Origin: Letharia columbiana
Lineage: Eukaryota; Ascomycota; Lecanoromycetes; Lecanorales; Parmeliaceae
DNA: 64,000 nt
Direction of reading: 5' to 3'
NCBI RefSeq assembly: GCF_014066305.1
Contig: NW_023501046.1
Location: 186,001-250,000 of the forward strand
The position numbers and the translations under genes were made by a program. Of this stretch, positions 30,889 through 43,368 are shown in pieces (positions within the stretch are counted from its first letter, which is position 1; each line of letters opens with the position of its first letter). Under the pieces are notes generated by a model, which ran no database searches, was not told the origin of the DNA, and saw only the letters and a program-made list of their open reading frames with translations.

Positions 30889-33756
30889 GATGGAGGAAGG
30901 GCTTTACCCACCCAGTCATGCCATTACTCTGCGATGACGAGGCCGGCCGCTTTTCGAACGTTCGGAGGTTGGATACTGGGAGAATGAGCCAATACAGTAT
31001 CGAATTGATGAGTTTCAACCCCCGAGAAGATGGTACTAAAAACCAGAATACGTGCCCGAGCAGTGCCGTGTTAGAGCACTAGGCGCTGCTCCAAGAGTGT
31101 TCTACATTACGACTCAACGCACGAACAGACACATGACCCATGGTCCAGAAATACGACGACACGGGTCTGCTGTATCTTGACAATGTGACATAAAGATCAG
31201 GTGAACTTTCTTGACGTTTCGATTACGTAAAACGCATACTATTTGTAGATAGTGGCAACGAAGAAGGCGTGTCCATCGATGCATCAGTCTTGTTAACGAC
31301 GTGCACACGCCTCCAAGAGCCTGGCTCAACCTGAATCAGTCTGTGCGAGCAGCCGCGAAGGAAGGGAATCTTTGATCTTCGCAAGGAGTGACACGGTTTG
31401 CTTAAAAGGGAGATAAGACAAGTGCTCCAAAGCCTAGAAGAGGGTGTGAGGATCCTTCTTCCATGGCGGCGCTCCGGATGTTGCAGTCGTGAGGCGTATG
31501 TATGTATGTAGATGGGAGTGCATGGGCATGTAGGTATGCAAGTCGGAGGTTTCGTAGAACTGCCTACTTTTGTTAGACTATCCTCCGATCAATTCTCCGG
31601 CAGTAGTTCCGATTGAACTGAATTGTAATGTGAGCACTTGAGTTCATTTGGTGCATTGAAAAGACTCGTAAGAAGAACGACTCGCTTAGGACAACGAAGC
31701 GATCATCTGAACTTAGCCATGATTCATGGACTGCTACATCCTTCAGATTGGCTTCGAGGGAAATCCCTTTGTAAGAAAGTCGTTTGAGGCGTATGCACCT
31801 CCCAGCGCGCAGCTTGACCACAACTTTCGCTAGTGTATTTGAGGCCCCTTTTTACGCACGCCACGTAGGACCCCTTTGCGACCCCAGCTCTGGATTGATT
31901 CATTTATCATGACACTAATGAGAGGAAAGCCTGATGAGCCAGAGGTGTGGAAAGAAATCTCCACCCAAAAAGGTATTATTCGACCGATAATGCCTCAACT
32001 GCAGTGGTGGCATTGCTGGCGGGGTTGGACAGACGATTCGGGCTTGTTGCATAATGTACTCCTCCACCCCGAGACGACTGCATATGCATCAACAATTCTG
32101 CCGTAGAGTTAGCGCACCACCCGGCTCATGCCGACTCCTCGTAACTGGACAAGCGTGGCGAGGCGAGCGATCTGTCGATGGTGCAAAGGGGAAAGGGAAG
32201 GGGGGAGAGTCTAGCCAACATGCTGATGGGTCCGGAGAAAGCTGTTAGTTCAGGACGGGAAAGCTGGGGAAGCGAGTTGGAATGGTATGATTGGCTGGAA
32301 GGGAGGCTTTAGATGATGCATGTATGCAAATCTTGGATGCCAAAGCGTCTCAGTGTGGCATGGGGAAATGCGTATCTAGTCATCACGCCTGCCGTTGCTT
32401 TCTTCCTGCCTCCACTGTTTCGACTGTTACCAAATATTCTCGTTCAAGACCTTGTCGCTTAGCTCAGACGTTGATTTGCATGATGGCAGGTGTTGAGGCG
32501 AGAATCCGAGTGTTTACCCTGCATGTCCGGTGAACAAGATCGGTAGGTCAATTGCAAGGAAACGCTCATCGAAGATGAGCCAAGCTCTGCCAAGCTCTGC
32601 CAGAAAGACAGCCTGCATAATTTGCATTATTCGCGATTGAATGATAGGCGTTCAGCCGGCTAGCCTTGATAGCGGTTGGTGCCAGAATGATATGCATCCA
32701 TACTTAGTGGGATCACCGCAGACTCAGAGATAGTGCAACAACATGGGTTCCTCGACTTAGGCTTAGAAATCCCTTCCCTTGATTGTAGGGATGATAGCCA
32801 ATGACAAGGCCGACGGAAATTTGATTCAACGCTGAGCTAGCACCTTTCAGAGCTTTCGGGGTCTTGAGCAAGCCTCAAGGTGACACAAGGTGGACGCTAA
32901 AGCCCATTTTTTACTTCCCTTTCCGCTCGCCGCCTTTCGTAGCTTTGGCTTATTTGCGGGGCGGCCTTAGGCTTGAAAGAATTTGACCTTTTTTTCTACT
33001 CTCCAGGTCTACTAACACTAACTAATGTACTACTGTCTCTGCCTCTTTTTTCCCCCCCCAATTGCTTTCTCAAGCTGTTCAACAATTCTTCTCTGCTCCA
33101 AACTGATCTCAACGCTCTTTCATTCCTTTGTCTCTACCGTTGTTTCCCCCTTTTACCCTTCGTCTTTAACATAAAGCGGTTCATCGAACATCCTTCGACG
33201 TCACTAAAAAAGAGTGGGGTGCGAAAAGCTTGTCCATTGTCCATTGTTCTGAGAACACACCAACCAGCACTCCTGTTCTCTTCCTTACTGTTCAATCCAT
33301 ATTCTTTCATCACTGTGGGCTTTCACTCTATCCTTCCAGCTATCTCGAGTCCTCGTAAGACAGTGCTGAAGCCTGATTAGATATGCCGGCTCACGATATT
33401 TAACGCGCCAACGCCAATACACTCCCTGACCATTCCTTGACACATCTACCCGTCGCGAAACCTTGTGGGAGAAATATTCAGACGTCCGAGTTTTTTGGAA
33501 TACCCCAGAGACCTTCCACTGCCACCCTTTCACGGGAGCCCAAAGATTCAGTCCTTCCAGGACACCTTCTTCAGCATCCGCCTCGGCAAACACACAACGG
33601 CTGGCAGCTTTCTGGGACACAATGACCTGCAGAAGGGGCATGAATTTCTTCCGACCTCGATAACATCTAGTTGGTATCAGAAGGCTACATATTATTTTGA
33701 TCCAGGACTTGAACTTTCTGATCGAGTGGGAAAGCAAAGTAACCCAAGAGAGCAGA
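30889..33756. other. intergenic plus long 5' leader, about 2.9 kb
   Basis: No supported gene. Small open frames (such as 31573-31821 minus) have no recognisable features. A short GTAT run is present at 31497-31515. Two 11-bp CCAAGCTCTGC copies occur at about 32580-32600. From about 32980 the plus strand becomes pyrimidine-rich (TTTTTTCTACTCTCC, TCTTTTTTCCCCCC), which fits the promoter and leader of the kinase gene. Confidence 0.5.
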
Positions 33757-36700
33757 ATGGCTACTACAGATACGGAGGAAAGGGTCGGGGAACATGCAGG
33801 CCAGGAAGTGTCAGTTGGAGGGAAATTGCCCACAACACCTCCATTGTCAACAGATCCGTTGTGTTTGGATGTCGTCGGGTCCAATAACGTCACTTTCCAA
33901 CCCTATGATCAAGTGTTTGAGGCACCGCACTTGAAACGAATTGATCTAGTGCACATGAAAATGGATTCGCCAGCGATGGAAGAAGATCATATGCAGACGC
34001 CAAAGCTGGAGCATCCGCCATTGGTAATTGAATCCCTGGTGTCAAGGCTGTCTCAACCTGAGAAAAATGAACATCAGCAACAATGCCAAGGGAACGGAGA
34101 GGAAGATGTCATAATATCCGGACACCCAGACTATTTCACTCAAAACGTTCCGCAAGACTCGTTTGTTGCCGATATCTCTCGAACACCATCCTCGTCCAAT
34201 GTATCGTCAACTGGACTGAGTGGTTCCTCGAATAGTCAACTTGACAGTTCTTCCACACCGGTCTCTCCTGATAGTCGTGTAAGTGCATGGAAGGATTACA
34301 TGCCTTCATTCAATCCTGAAAGTAACAGACCTGTTTCTGTTCCCAACTTTCAAAGTAAAACTTTGTCCCGGCGCCGAGATGGACCGGACTATCCCAATTA
34401 CCCAGATCAATCATTCAAGGCTCTGCAGAATCAACATTATCCTCCGCCCTACCAACCAAGCGAACCTCAGCATCTACGCACTCGAAGCTCTCATCCTGCC
34501 CAGAATCTGTCCTTTTCCTCGAGCGATGAGAAACCTGCGCGGGGCTACCCACAAATTCCTTCAGGAGCAAAGACAGCTGGCAACACGCCAGCACAGAGTC
34601 CTGGATTATTCACGCCCATGTTGTCGAAGAAGCACTGGACGGGTGAGTCCGACGAGACGCGTTCAGGCACTCCTATGCTCCATCCCGCCCATTTACAGGC
34701 GCCCAAAGAGTAAGGATTACCATGATTCATAGCTCGTCCAAAACAGGGTCTGAGTTCTTACATAATCTTGCTAACATGCCGCAGAACACATAAATTGCTG
34801 AAAGATATTGATCCTATATCTGGCAGAAAGACCATCAATCACTATGAACTACTGGAGAAGCTTGGAAGCGGTAACCATGGTACCGTGAAGCTTGCCCGAG
34901 ACTTGGTCACGGATACCTTGTGCGCCGTCAAGATTGTGCGGCGCTTTTCGAAGAAGTTGCGACTGGGCCGATCAGGAGATCCGAACGACATGATAAAGAA
35001 AGAAGTCGCCATTCTCAAAAAAGCTCGACATCCGAATGTTGTCAGCTTGCTTGAAGTCATTGATGATGACGAATGGGGCAAAGTTTACCTGGCCCTCGAA
35101 TATGTCGAGCGAGGAGAGATTGTTTGGCGTAAACCAACTGACAAGGATGTTGCGCTATTTGAGATGGAGCGTTGCGAACGCGAGTTGGCAAATGGCCTCA
35201 GCGACGACCACGAGAGAGCGGCTATTGAGGAGTTCAACCGGTTGGCACCGTCAAGACGACATGAGAAAGCCCAACGGCTCGCAGATCAGGAACGCAGGGA
35301 TAAAGAACGCTCTGGTTGCGGAGGTGCCCACCGCGAAGCACGAAACCCCGGCTTCGATCCTTACTTCTCTCTTGAGTATGGTGGCGCATCCGAAGATGAG
35401 GCCGGTGCAGAACCTATAGGCCAATTTGCAGCTCAGATCCAAGGTAAAAAGCAGCCGACAAACGAGCCAATGCCGGTAGACTCGACAGAGGGTTTGCCTC
35501 AGAGTGAGACGCCAATCCACACCCCGAAGCCAGTCTCATACTCACTAGACACAACCAGCACGCCCGCGAGCGCATCATCCTCTCGCCCGGAGACGCCGGC
35601 ACAGTATGGAGGTCCGACGTCAGGACTAGAGGTCAAAGAAACCGCTAAAGATGTCGAGTTGCAGTCCTTGCTAAACAAGATCATCCTCGGACAACAGGAT
35701 TGGAATGGAATCGATGAAAATTTCCGCTACGTGCCATGCCTTACGTTGGCCCAAGCTCTGGATGCATTCCGTGATACCGTCCTTGGGCTGGAATACTTGC
35801 ACTATCAAGGCATCATTCATCGTGACATAAAGCCTGCTAACCTGTTGTGGACAACGGGCTTTCGTGTCAAAATCTCTGACTTTGGAGTATCCTACCTCGG
35901 CAAGCCAATTAGAGAAGATGACAACAACGAAGAGATTGCTGAAGCTGACGCGGAGGTACACGATGAAGCCATCGAGCTTGCGAAAACGGTGGGCACTCCA
36001 GCTTTCTATGCCCCAGAGCTTTGCGACCCTCATTATTTCGAAGTCGGTGGGGACTCTGATCGTCCAGCAATCACTGGTCAGATTGACGTTTGGGCTCTTG
36101 GAGTTACACTTTATGCAATGGTCTTCGGACGACTTCCTTTCTTCGACGGCAACCAGTTTTTAATGTACGAGAAGATAGCGCGTAACGAGGTCTTCATTCC
36201 TCGAATGCGCCTCAAAGGTGTTTCTCATGAGATCGCGAGCAAAGCATTCGGAACGGTCACGGATCGTAGAAAGAGATTCGATGATATCCTCGAGTACGAA
36301 GCTGTCAATGATGAGCTTCGCGATTTGTTGAAGCGCCTGCTCGAGAAGAAGCCTTCTAAACGCATCACCCTGAAAGAGGTTAAACATCATCCCTGGGTGC
36401 TTCAAGGCATTACAGATCGAACTCTCTGGATCGACGAGACTGATCCATCACTGCAAAGCGAAGGCAAGAAGATTGAAGTCTCCACGCAAGAAGTCCAGGA
36501 TTCCGTCACGCCACTTACTGTTTTTGACCGCGTCAAAGCGGGATTCCAGAGAGTCGGCTCTGTCTTACGAGGCCGTGGCTCTCAACATCGCAAGAGGACT
36601 AACAGCAATACAAAAGCTCCTGATGGCGCAGGCTCAACGGGTGCTACCAGGAATTCCCAGAGTGTCAAAGATGAGAGGAGGCCTAGTTTGAGGGGAGACG

Positions 36701-37791
36701 AGCAGATTCTACCTGCACTACGCGCATCGAGAGAGACCTCAGAGCATCCACTTGCGCAGAGTGTCGCAGCCAGCCCCGAATTGAAGGACAATCACTCCTG
36801 TTTTGACGACAGTGGAAACGCTGTGAGGCCTGCAAGTGATCCGCAAGCCAACCGACCAGTGCTCACTGACCGCACGCTATCCACCGCTGATTCCATGAAG
36901 ACTATACGTGCTCCTGTGCCTGCCCTTTTAAGAGAAGCCTCATCGCCAAACACTTCATCACCGAATGAAGACTTCTCGTCAGCGACCACCACTGTTGTTG
37001 ACCCCACGTCAAACTCGTCATCAAGTCTTAGCAACGTGTTTTCGGGGGCAGGACGACGATTCGTGGACAGTATGCGAACTAGAGAGCGAGGTGTTAGACG
37101 CCAGAGTCCCTCTCGATCAAGTCGCTCATCCTCTATAGGTGACAGCACTGAAGACTTTCATGCATCACCAAGCCTTGCTCTCTCGTCGGCCATTGCTGCC
37201 GGGCATGTGGACCAGCCCCCGGCTCTTCGTGAAGGACCCGACGCACACCCTGTGCTGCAGGATTCACCAAGTGAAGCGTTTCGGCGTGCACAAGAGCAGA
37301 ATTACCGCCGCCAGACTTTTGAGCATGCGCAACGCAGAAGTCGTCCTCCAACAGTGTCCATGGGTACAGATGTTGCCTGCCCACCCTCTCCAGACGATGA
37401 GATCTTTCTTCCTCAGTTTCGTCCTACTTCAGCAGCAGACATCACTTCGGCCTTCGTCATCTCTTCATCCTCGGACCAGATTGGTTCGGGTGAATCGATG
37501 GCTCACTCTCGTGTCCCTTCCGTCGTCAGTGGGGCCTCATCCCTATCTGTGCCTTTTGAAGAAGACGAAGAGACCCGGGCCCATGTCCTTGAAAAATCCA
37601 TTTCGCCCTTGACTATCGGTAGAAGGAGCGGGTCGCATCACCGTGGAACTGAAAGCGAAACGCCCAGACTAACTCCATCGATTGCGAGAGCCGCAGCGGA
37701 GAGAGCAGCAGCAGACGAGGATGACGCAGGCTACAACGGCGAAGGAGAACAAGACTCGGATAGTGAAGATGAAGGCCTGGCAATGGCCTGA
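33757..37791 (+). CDS. SNF1-activating / CaMKK-like serine-threonine kinase
   Basis: Two exons, 33757-34709 and 34785-37791, join through a 75-bp intron at PKE|THKLLKDIDP, giving 1,319 residues. The kinase domain covers about residues 335-856. It has HYELLEKLGSGNHGTVKLAR (glycine loop), CAVKIVRRFSKK (ATP lysine), HRDIKPANLLW (catalytic loop), DFGVSYLG (Mg site), TVGTPAFYAPEL (activation segment) and HHPWV at the end. An insert of about 200 residues, rich in charged and Ser/Pro residues, sits between EYVERGEIVW and the helix before HRD. Large inserts here are known in fungal Sak1/Ssp1-type kinases, which phosphorylate AMPK/SNF1 (family knowledge). Disordered N- and C-terminal tails flank the domain; the end is acidic (EDDAGYNGEGEQDSDSEDEG). 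An ATG at 33697 in the same frame is an alternative start. Confidence 0.93.
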
Positions 37792-38267
37792 TCCCGCAGG
37801 AATTGGAAGAAAGTGAAGCCACTATACATATTGACGAACAGGAAATGATAAATTCGACATTCAGCGATGGCGCACACGGTGAGGGAGGATACCAACGATT
37901 TTGTAACGCAAAGGGTGTCACAGAATCTTCGCAATTACGATTTTATCTAGGGTTTGGTGGATGCAATAGACTTCACTTCATCTTTCCTTACGGCGTATCT
38001 ACACGCCGTCTATCTTTCTCTAGTGTCAACTCAACTCAAGTCGCACTGGACACAAAAGCGATGCCTGGAGTTTAAATGCATCAAAAGACTTGACACAGCG
38101 AAGGAGGTATCAGTCTCCCGGTTGCTAGGCCAGATGCTGTTATGACCGGCTGGCTTTATATAGATTTAGGGTCATTGACCTTGCTAGGTAGCTAGCTACG
38201 TTAATTGAATAATCTTTGATCTCAAGATCTCTCGCTGGATTGTCGTCTGACCTGTGGGACTGGGGTG
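37792..38267. other. convergent 3' gap
   Basis: 476 bp between the stops of the kinase gene and ALG14. AT-rich near 38150-38230. No gene seen. Confidence 0.5.
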
Positions 38268-39142
38268 TCATCGGACAAGTACTCCCTTGTATTCTCCCCA
38301 GCCCCTATCTTGCAAACCTTTCCACTGCACCAGCACCCGGTCACAAAGACCGCACCACACGATGATTCTTCCACTCAAACTTGGCCGTTTGACCCGCGCC
38401 CAGGATTCAACATAGATCACCCGCATTTTGCCCGCGCTGCCCTGGCCTCGCACAGACTGCCTGGCTGGACCGACGAGAGGCAGGAAAGAGAAGTAGCGCA
38501 AGATCGTCGCCGCCAAAATCAGAACGAGAGAGGTAGCAGGCCCATTCGTGAGTATGAGATCCGGATACCCTTCGGGATGCCAGTAGAGTAGCATGAGACC
38601 GGCGTAAAGACACCTCAGCGAGCTCGGCGGCGAGGTCACAAGTGATTGATGTATCTGCCGAGCTCGAGGGACGGTGTGGATGCTATAGGCCCTCCTCAAG
38701 ATCCCCCTCATCTCTTTCCCTTCCGCACCCGTCAAGCCGACAGTCCCTCGCCTCTTCTTCTCACCCTCCTCCTCCTCCTCCTCCTCCTCCTCCTCCTTGG
38801 CAGCAAGACCTCGCTCGAACCCCTGAGCTTTCCCAGCGCTGAAGTCGTCCCCGCTTCCGACCACGTAGGATCTGTATGTGTAACGGGCCGGGTCGAGCGA
38901 GGTGAGGAGGGAGAGCATTTCGGCCGTGTGCCCGCCGCTGCCGAGAACGATGAGAAGGTGCGTCGGCGTCCCGCGTGCGCGTGGGGGTGGACGGCTGCGG
39001 TGGAAGGCGGGGAGGATGTAGATGAGACGGAGCTACGGGACAGGGTCAGTTGAGAGGATGAGCGTTGAGCGTTGGGGGGCTTTACGAAGGCCGTGGTCAG
39101 GAGGATGAGGGTGGAGGCGAGGATGTAGGCGAGGGATGGCAT
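38268..39142 (-). CDS. ALG14: ALG14, UDP-GlcNAc transferase membrane anchor subunit
   Basis: ALG14 anchors the ALG13 catalytic subunit to the ER. Together they add the second GlcNAc to dolichol-PP-GlcNAc in N-glycan assembly. Two exons, 39142-39086 and 39032-38268, with a 53-bp intron, give 273 residues. Exon 1 is a membrane helix (MPSLAYILASTLILLTTAF). Exon 2 opens LRLIYILPAFHR and has the nucleotide-fold start LLIVLGSGGHTAEMLSLL, YRSYVVGSGDDFSA, the YPDLILTNGPATS motif, and RVIYVESWARVKRPSLSG leading to DRVLVQWKGLQ. An acidic run of about 11 Glu near residue 98, encoded by a (CTC)n repeat on the plus strand, lies in a loop that is short in yeast. The gene is head to head with the Ima1 gene. 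Confidence 0.95.
38765..38798. repeat. (CTC)n trinucleotide microsatellite inside ALG14
   Basis: About eleven CTC/CCT units in a row, read as GAG (Glu) on the coding strand. Length changes here would add or remove glutamates without breaking the frame. Confidence 0.85.
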
Positions 39143-39589
39143 GGGGAGTGAGTTTTATGGAGTGAGCTTGGAGAGGTGTAAGTTGGAGGAGGGTGGCTTT
39201 GGCATGGTGGATTCAATCACGCTTGAGGTTCGGATGGTTGGAGTGAATGAATGTGATTCGTGATCTTCTTTCTTATTGACACTAGATATCAGGTTGTCAG
39301 ATTCACATTGATACTGAGAGTTTTATTGAACTGCTGATGTGTTGAATTGGAATGTTGAGACATTGGGACCGCAAACATGGACAACACATCATGCTGAGTA
39401 GACTTTTACACTTACAGCCATATGTTTCCTGTCCGTTTGTAGCTTACCGCTGCATCAATTGTCTCCGCGCTCTTGATTGAATGAGAAATCTGGAGAAAGA
39501 TCGTGGATTCAGAGTCACATCTCCGGCCCAATTTTTTCTAAACTCCGAACATCATCAACCCCTCCAAACAGTCTTGCATCGAACCTTCA
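39143..39589. promoter_or_regulatory. divergent promoter region, ALG14 / Ima1
   Basis: 447 bp between two start codons on opposite strands. I see no clear individual binding site. Confidence 0.5.
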
Positions 39590-42100
39590 ATGGCATTTCT
39601 ATTCCGGGGGAAGCTCGTATGCTTCTACTGTGGCTGCAAATCAGCTAAGACGCGAACGCCCAATGTCCGCCGATGGCAGTGTGCACATTGTGAGGCCGAA
39701 AACTACTTGGATCAGGTGCCTTTGTTTACATACCCTCCCTACGATACCCTTGCTGACGTGCTACACTGTAGAATGGCGAAATCACAGACCCTCCGGCAGA
39801 CGATGTCTCATCCAACGCTCGCTACGCACAACCACTTGCTCGGCAAACTTCTGCAGTGTTCCAGACACCTGACGACTCCCTGTTCTGTCCAACGTGCTTG
39901 AAGAATCAGCATCTCGTGTCGCAGGCATTGGCTTCTTACTTGCCATCTCCCGATGCGCCAGATTATGCGGAATACGTCAAAGCAGAAGATGAGTACCTGA
40001 AGGGGCTGGAAGAGCGGTACCCACAAGTATGCAAGAGATGCGAGCCGAGGGTGCAGGAGAGGATACGAGCTGCAGGGTATGCAGCGAAGACGGATCATCT
40101 AAGAAGGATGATGGACAGGACTAGAGGATGTGGCATACAGTACAGAGACACGAGCTGGGGAAGTCCCCTGGTTGCTCTGGGAGGTATAGGCTGGTTTCTA
40201 AGCTTGACTGGCCAAACCTTATGGGATGGGCTGTCCCTCTTGAACTCCACGGAAGAGCGCCATGGTCTCCGAGATCCACGAGATTCCGCGTCAGGTTCAA
40301 TGTGTCTACAGCAGGTCATGAGGGGTACAGGCTCCGTATCAGACTGCACTGAGAGTTTGTGCTCAGCTGCTGGGCTGGCCTTACTTCTTGGCTTTCTGTC
40401 GTCGTGGTGGCATCCAATGCTTCAAGAATCATTGAGAAGAAAAGGCGGCCGAGCAGTTGGTACATCAGAATTCTATCAGCTGCAGGGCATGCTCCTTATC
40501 ATCAGATGGGTTACATGGTGGTACCTTCACGGCTCTGACCTCAAAGTGCATGTGACTAAGGCTGCTCATCTGTCGCTGCTCGTTCTTACTACGATTGTAA
40601 GTACTCGACCCGCAGACATGGTATTTGAGGCTAATATATTCCCAGATAACCGTCAAGTCTTTTCGCTCCGTTCGGATGGACTACTCGGCTCCAGTCAAAT
40701 TTCAAGATAGTCCCGGGCCTTTGGTATCTCAGATGACCCAGCAGAAAGCGGCCGGCGTGAGGACAGGGGATCTTGGTTACGTCCCTCAACAGCCGAATAT
40801 GCCAATGACTCGCCACGATGGTGGTACACGTCCATTCTCTATCATGGATTTTGCGCCGCCAAATCAGCAGCGACGTCCAGCAATATACCAACCCCCTACT
40901 CCTCCACCGGATGATGACGATAATGAAGCCATGGATTGGACTCCTTCGCAAGAAATTAGAATCCTGCGTCCAGCAGCGTCACATCGCACTTCCAACGCGG
41001 TGTCCCAACAGCCACAGTCATTTCCGTACCCTGAAATTCTTCCAGCTCAAAGTCTTCGCAACCCGCTAAGTCAGCCTGTGTTCCGTAGTAGCCCCGAAAC
41101 GCGATATCAGGAGTCCTTCAAAACCCCCAAGAAATACACCATGCGAGACTCACATGATGAGTCTCCTTTTGTCACCCCATATGAGCCTTCACTTGCAGCT
41201 GGTAGTCCGGAGCTGTCCCCTATAAAGTTTGCTCAACCTAGATTCTTCCCACCTACCGATCGCGAAGATCTTGGTCTCGAATCTCTCATGGCGAACAACT
41301 TCTCACTTGCCGAAGAACCTCGCGAGGTCCGTGCACGCCAACAATATGGAAAACACGAGAATGAAACGCAGTCAAAATTGGACGCTGTCTATGCACAATT
41401 GCACGGACCGGTGGCCTTGCTTCTTCTTACCATCTCATTCATGGTCTGGACCAGCACACCAATACCATCTCTTGCCGCCTCCCGAATGCACTTGGGGCTC
41501 GCAGCTTTAGGCATTGCGGCTCTTGTCATCCTCAAATCTCTCCTGCCGGCAGTCCGCAAGGATAGTGACCGAAGCCTCAGCGATATTGTGCTTCTCGCAT
41601 TCGAGCTAATCACAACCATTATATTCGGATTTGCTCTACGCGAACGGGCAGCGACCGCTTCCGCGGAGGACAGTATCGGACCGCTTGAGACCCCAGGCCT
41701 AAGTTTGATAGCTGTGCTGATCGCGCAAGAAGCATGGATGCTTTACTCTAGGACCTGTATTCGTCGAATGAGCAATGGAAACGCTCCATCCCCGCCTGTT
41801 CCGCAACCAGCGGCTGCGCCTGACAAATCAGACCGTCAACAGCCCTTCGTGGGAAGCAGCATGTCCTCATCTAGACAGAATCCTAATGTTGGAATGTCAA
41901 CAGCTTCCAATGGCCAACATACCCCGGCATTATCACAGCGCACGACACGCTCCAGGACGAAACTGGAGAATGATGCTCGTGCTCCAGGTGGGTTTGGTAG
42001 CCTCTCCCTTGGTGGTAATGCCAGGAATGAGCAGGCGCTAGGGATGAACTCCTTGAATATATGGCAACCACAGAGCAAGAAAGGAAAGGGAATGTGGTGA
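39590..42100 (+). CDS. ima1: Ima1-like inner nuclear membrane protein
   Basis: Three exons (39590-39715, 39772-40596, 40646-42100) with introns of 56 and 49 bp give 801 residues. The N-terminus is the Ima1_N zinc-binding module: LVCFYCGCKSAK, WQCAHCEAENYLDQ, LFCPTCLKNQ and YPQVCKRCEPRVQERI provide four CxxC pairs within about 150 residues. Membrane helices follow (near GSPLVALGGIGWFLSLTG, AAGLALLLGFLSSWW, HLSLLVLTTIITVKS), then a long nucleoplasmic or cytosolic Ser/Pro-rich region. A C-terminal helix cluster comes last (PVALLLLTISFMVW, MHLGLAALGIAALVIL, LLAFELITTIIFGFAL). Ima1/Samp1 proteins link the nuclear envelope with heterochromatin and microtubule-based nuclear positioning (family knowledge). 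Confidence 0.9.
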
Positions 42101-42479
42101 TTACGAGGACAGATTTTTTTTAGAAAGCATGATGTTTGGTAGAAACCATGATTAGGTGCAGCTTTACGACCAACATAGCGGGCGTCTTGGTATGTTTAAG
42201 AAATCTTTTTGGATAGCGAAGCATAGCGCTGGCGTCAAATGGGACGACATCCCTTAACTCTCTACGTTGACCAGCATGCCACCTATCTCCCGTTTCCGAA
42301 AATCGTTGTGAATACTGCTTTTGTAAGCTTTTGCTCCTCTCCGCCCCGTCATTGATGTCGGCAACGCTGTGTCTCTTGCCATCCGCACCCGGTTGACTGC
42401 CTTCCAAATCTCGTCTACGTTTCCTCACTTGCTGTCAACACTCATCGGTGTCGCAACGCAAATCGGCGATTCCGCCAGC

Positions 42480-43224
42480 GAAATGGGAACGGATAGGGGG
42501 TGGCCCGGCACTAATGGCGCTACAGAGGAGCGGCGAGGACATCTTCACGGTTCAGCATATCGACCAAGACCGGACGTCTGGAGTGCAGCCATGTCTAACC
42601 TGTCCATGAAAAGGCTGCGAGCGAATACTGATGGCGATGCGGCAATCCCCTCCAGGTCTTCGGACGATTACCGGAAAATGACAGCGAGGACCTGTGGCAC
42701 GGAATGGTCCAGGGGGGGGGGGTTGGTTCCAGCGGCTCGAGGCAATATCACGTAGGATCGGAAGCGTCAGTCACTATCGGGGAGACAATCGCCAAAATTA
42801 CAGAGCAGACGCCATCTCACAGCTCCTTGGGTACGAAGAAGAGCGCTCGCTGGTGACGCTGAGAAAAACTGGGAAGACCATCGTTCTGAGTGGCAGCGAT
42901 AGGATGGGCCGCGAAGTCGTCGATCGGTTGTATCACGATGGTTAACCTCTGGATAACGGTATGCATTATTTCGTTGAAGGCATGAGTGAGGATGAGACGG
43001 ACAAGACGCGCGGTGATCAGGAGTCGGTTGACGAAGTACAAGAGTAGTTGGAACTTGGATGGAATCACGATATGTATAAGACGTTGGACCAGCTCTTGGA
43101 GAAGCTGGGCGTAGGCGTGGATGATGAGAGGTTTCAAGGGTCTGAAATGGACGTTGAGACCGTGGAAAGGACAATGCCGGTGGAGCAGGCTCGCAAGAGT
43201 CAAAAAGCTAGGTTACGTTGAGAT
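42480..43224 (+). pseudogene. decayed protein gene, unknown family
   Basis: A protein-like frame runs from the G-tract at 42712 to 43224 but is broken by two in-frame stops. It reads GGGGWFQRLEAISRRIGS, LLGYEEERSLVTLRKTGKTI and EVVDRLYHDG, then TAA, then PLDNGMHYFVEGMSEDETDK and DEVQE, then TAG. It ends LELGWNHDMYKTLDQLLEKL, GVDDERFQGSEMD and KSQKARLR with a stop. The protein-like reading before the tract (LPENDSEDLWHGMVQ) is in a different frame, so the run of 11 G at 42712-42722 appears to be a frameshift site. Both stops could come from Gln codons by C-to-T change. I do not recognise the family. Confidence 0.5.
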
Positions 43225-43264
43225 GATGTGCCGAGGTTGCGGATGTGGGAACTCTCAGTGTCCT

Positions 43265-43368
43265 GTACGTATTTCCGGAGTTCTTGAGTCCCCTTTGGAT
43301 CAGACGTTCAGTCGTGAGTTGTGTCATGAGTGTGTTCTCTTAGGCTTGTTTCCAGGCTCGAAATCCCA
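43265..43368 (+). repeat. introner-like sequence related to the RhoGAP intron
   Basis: Starts with a splice-donor-like GTACGTATTTCCGGAGTTC, then CCCCTTTGGATCA and CAGTCGTGAG, and ends TGTTTCCAGGCTCG. The same ordered motifs occur in the 147-bp RhoGAP intron at 46575-46721. The copy lies just after the pseudogene, in sequence with no confirmed exon. Confidence 0.5.
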
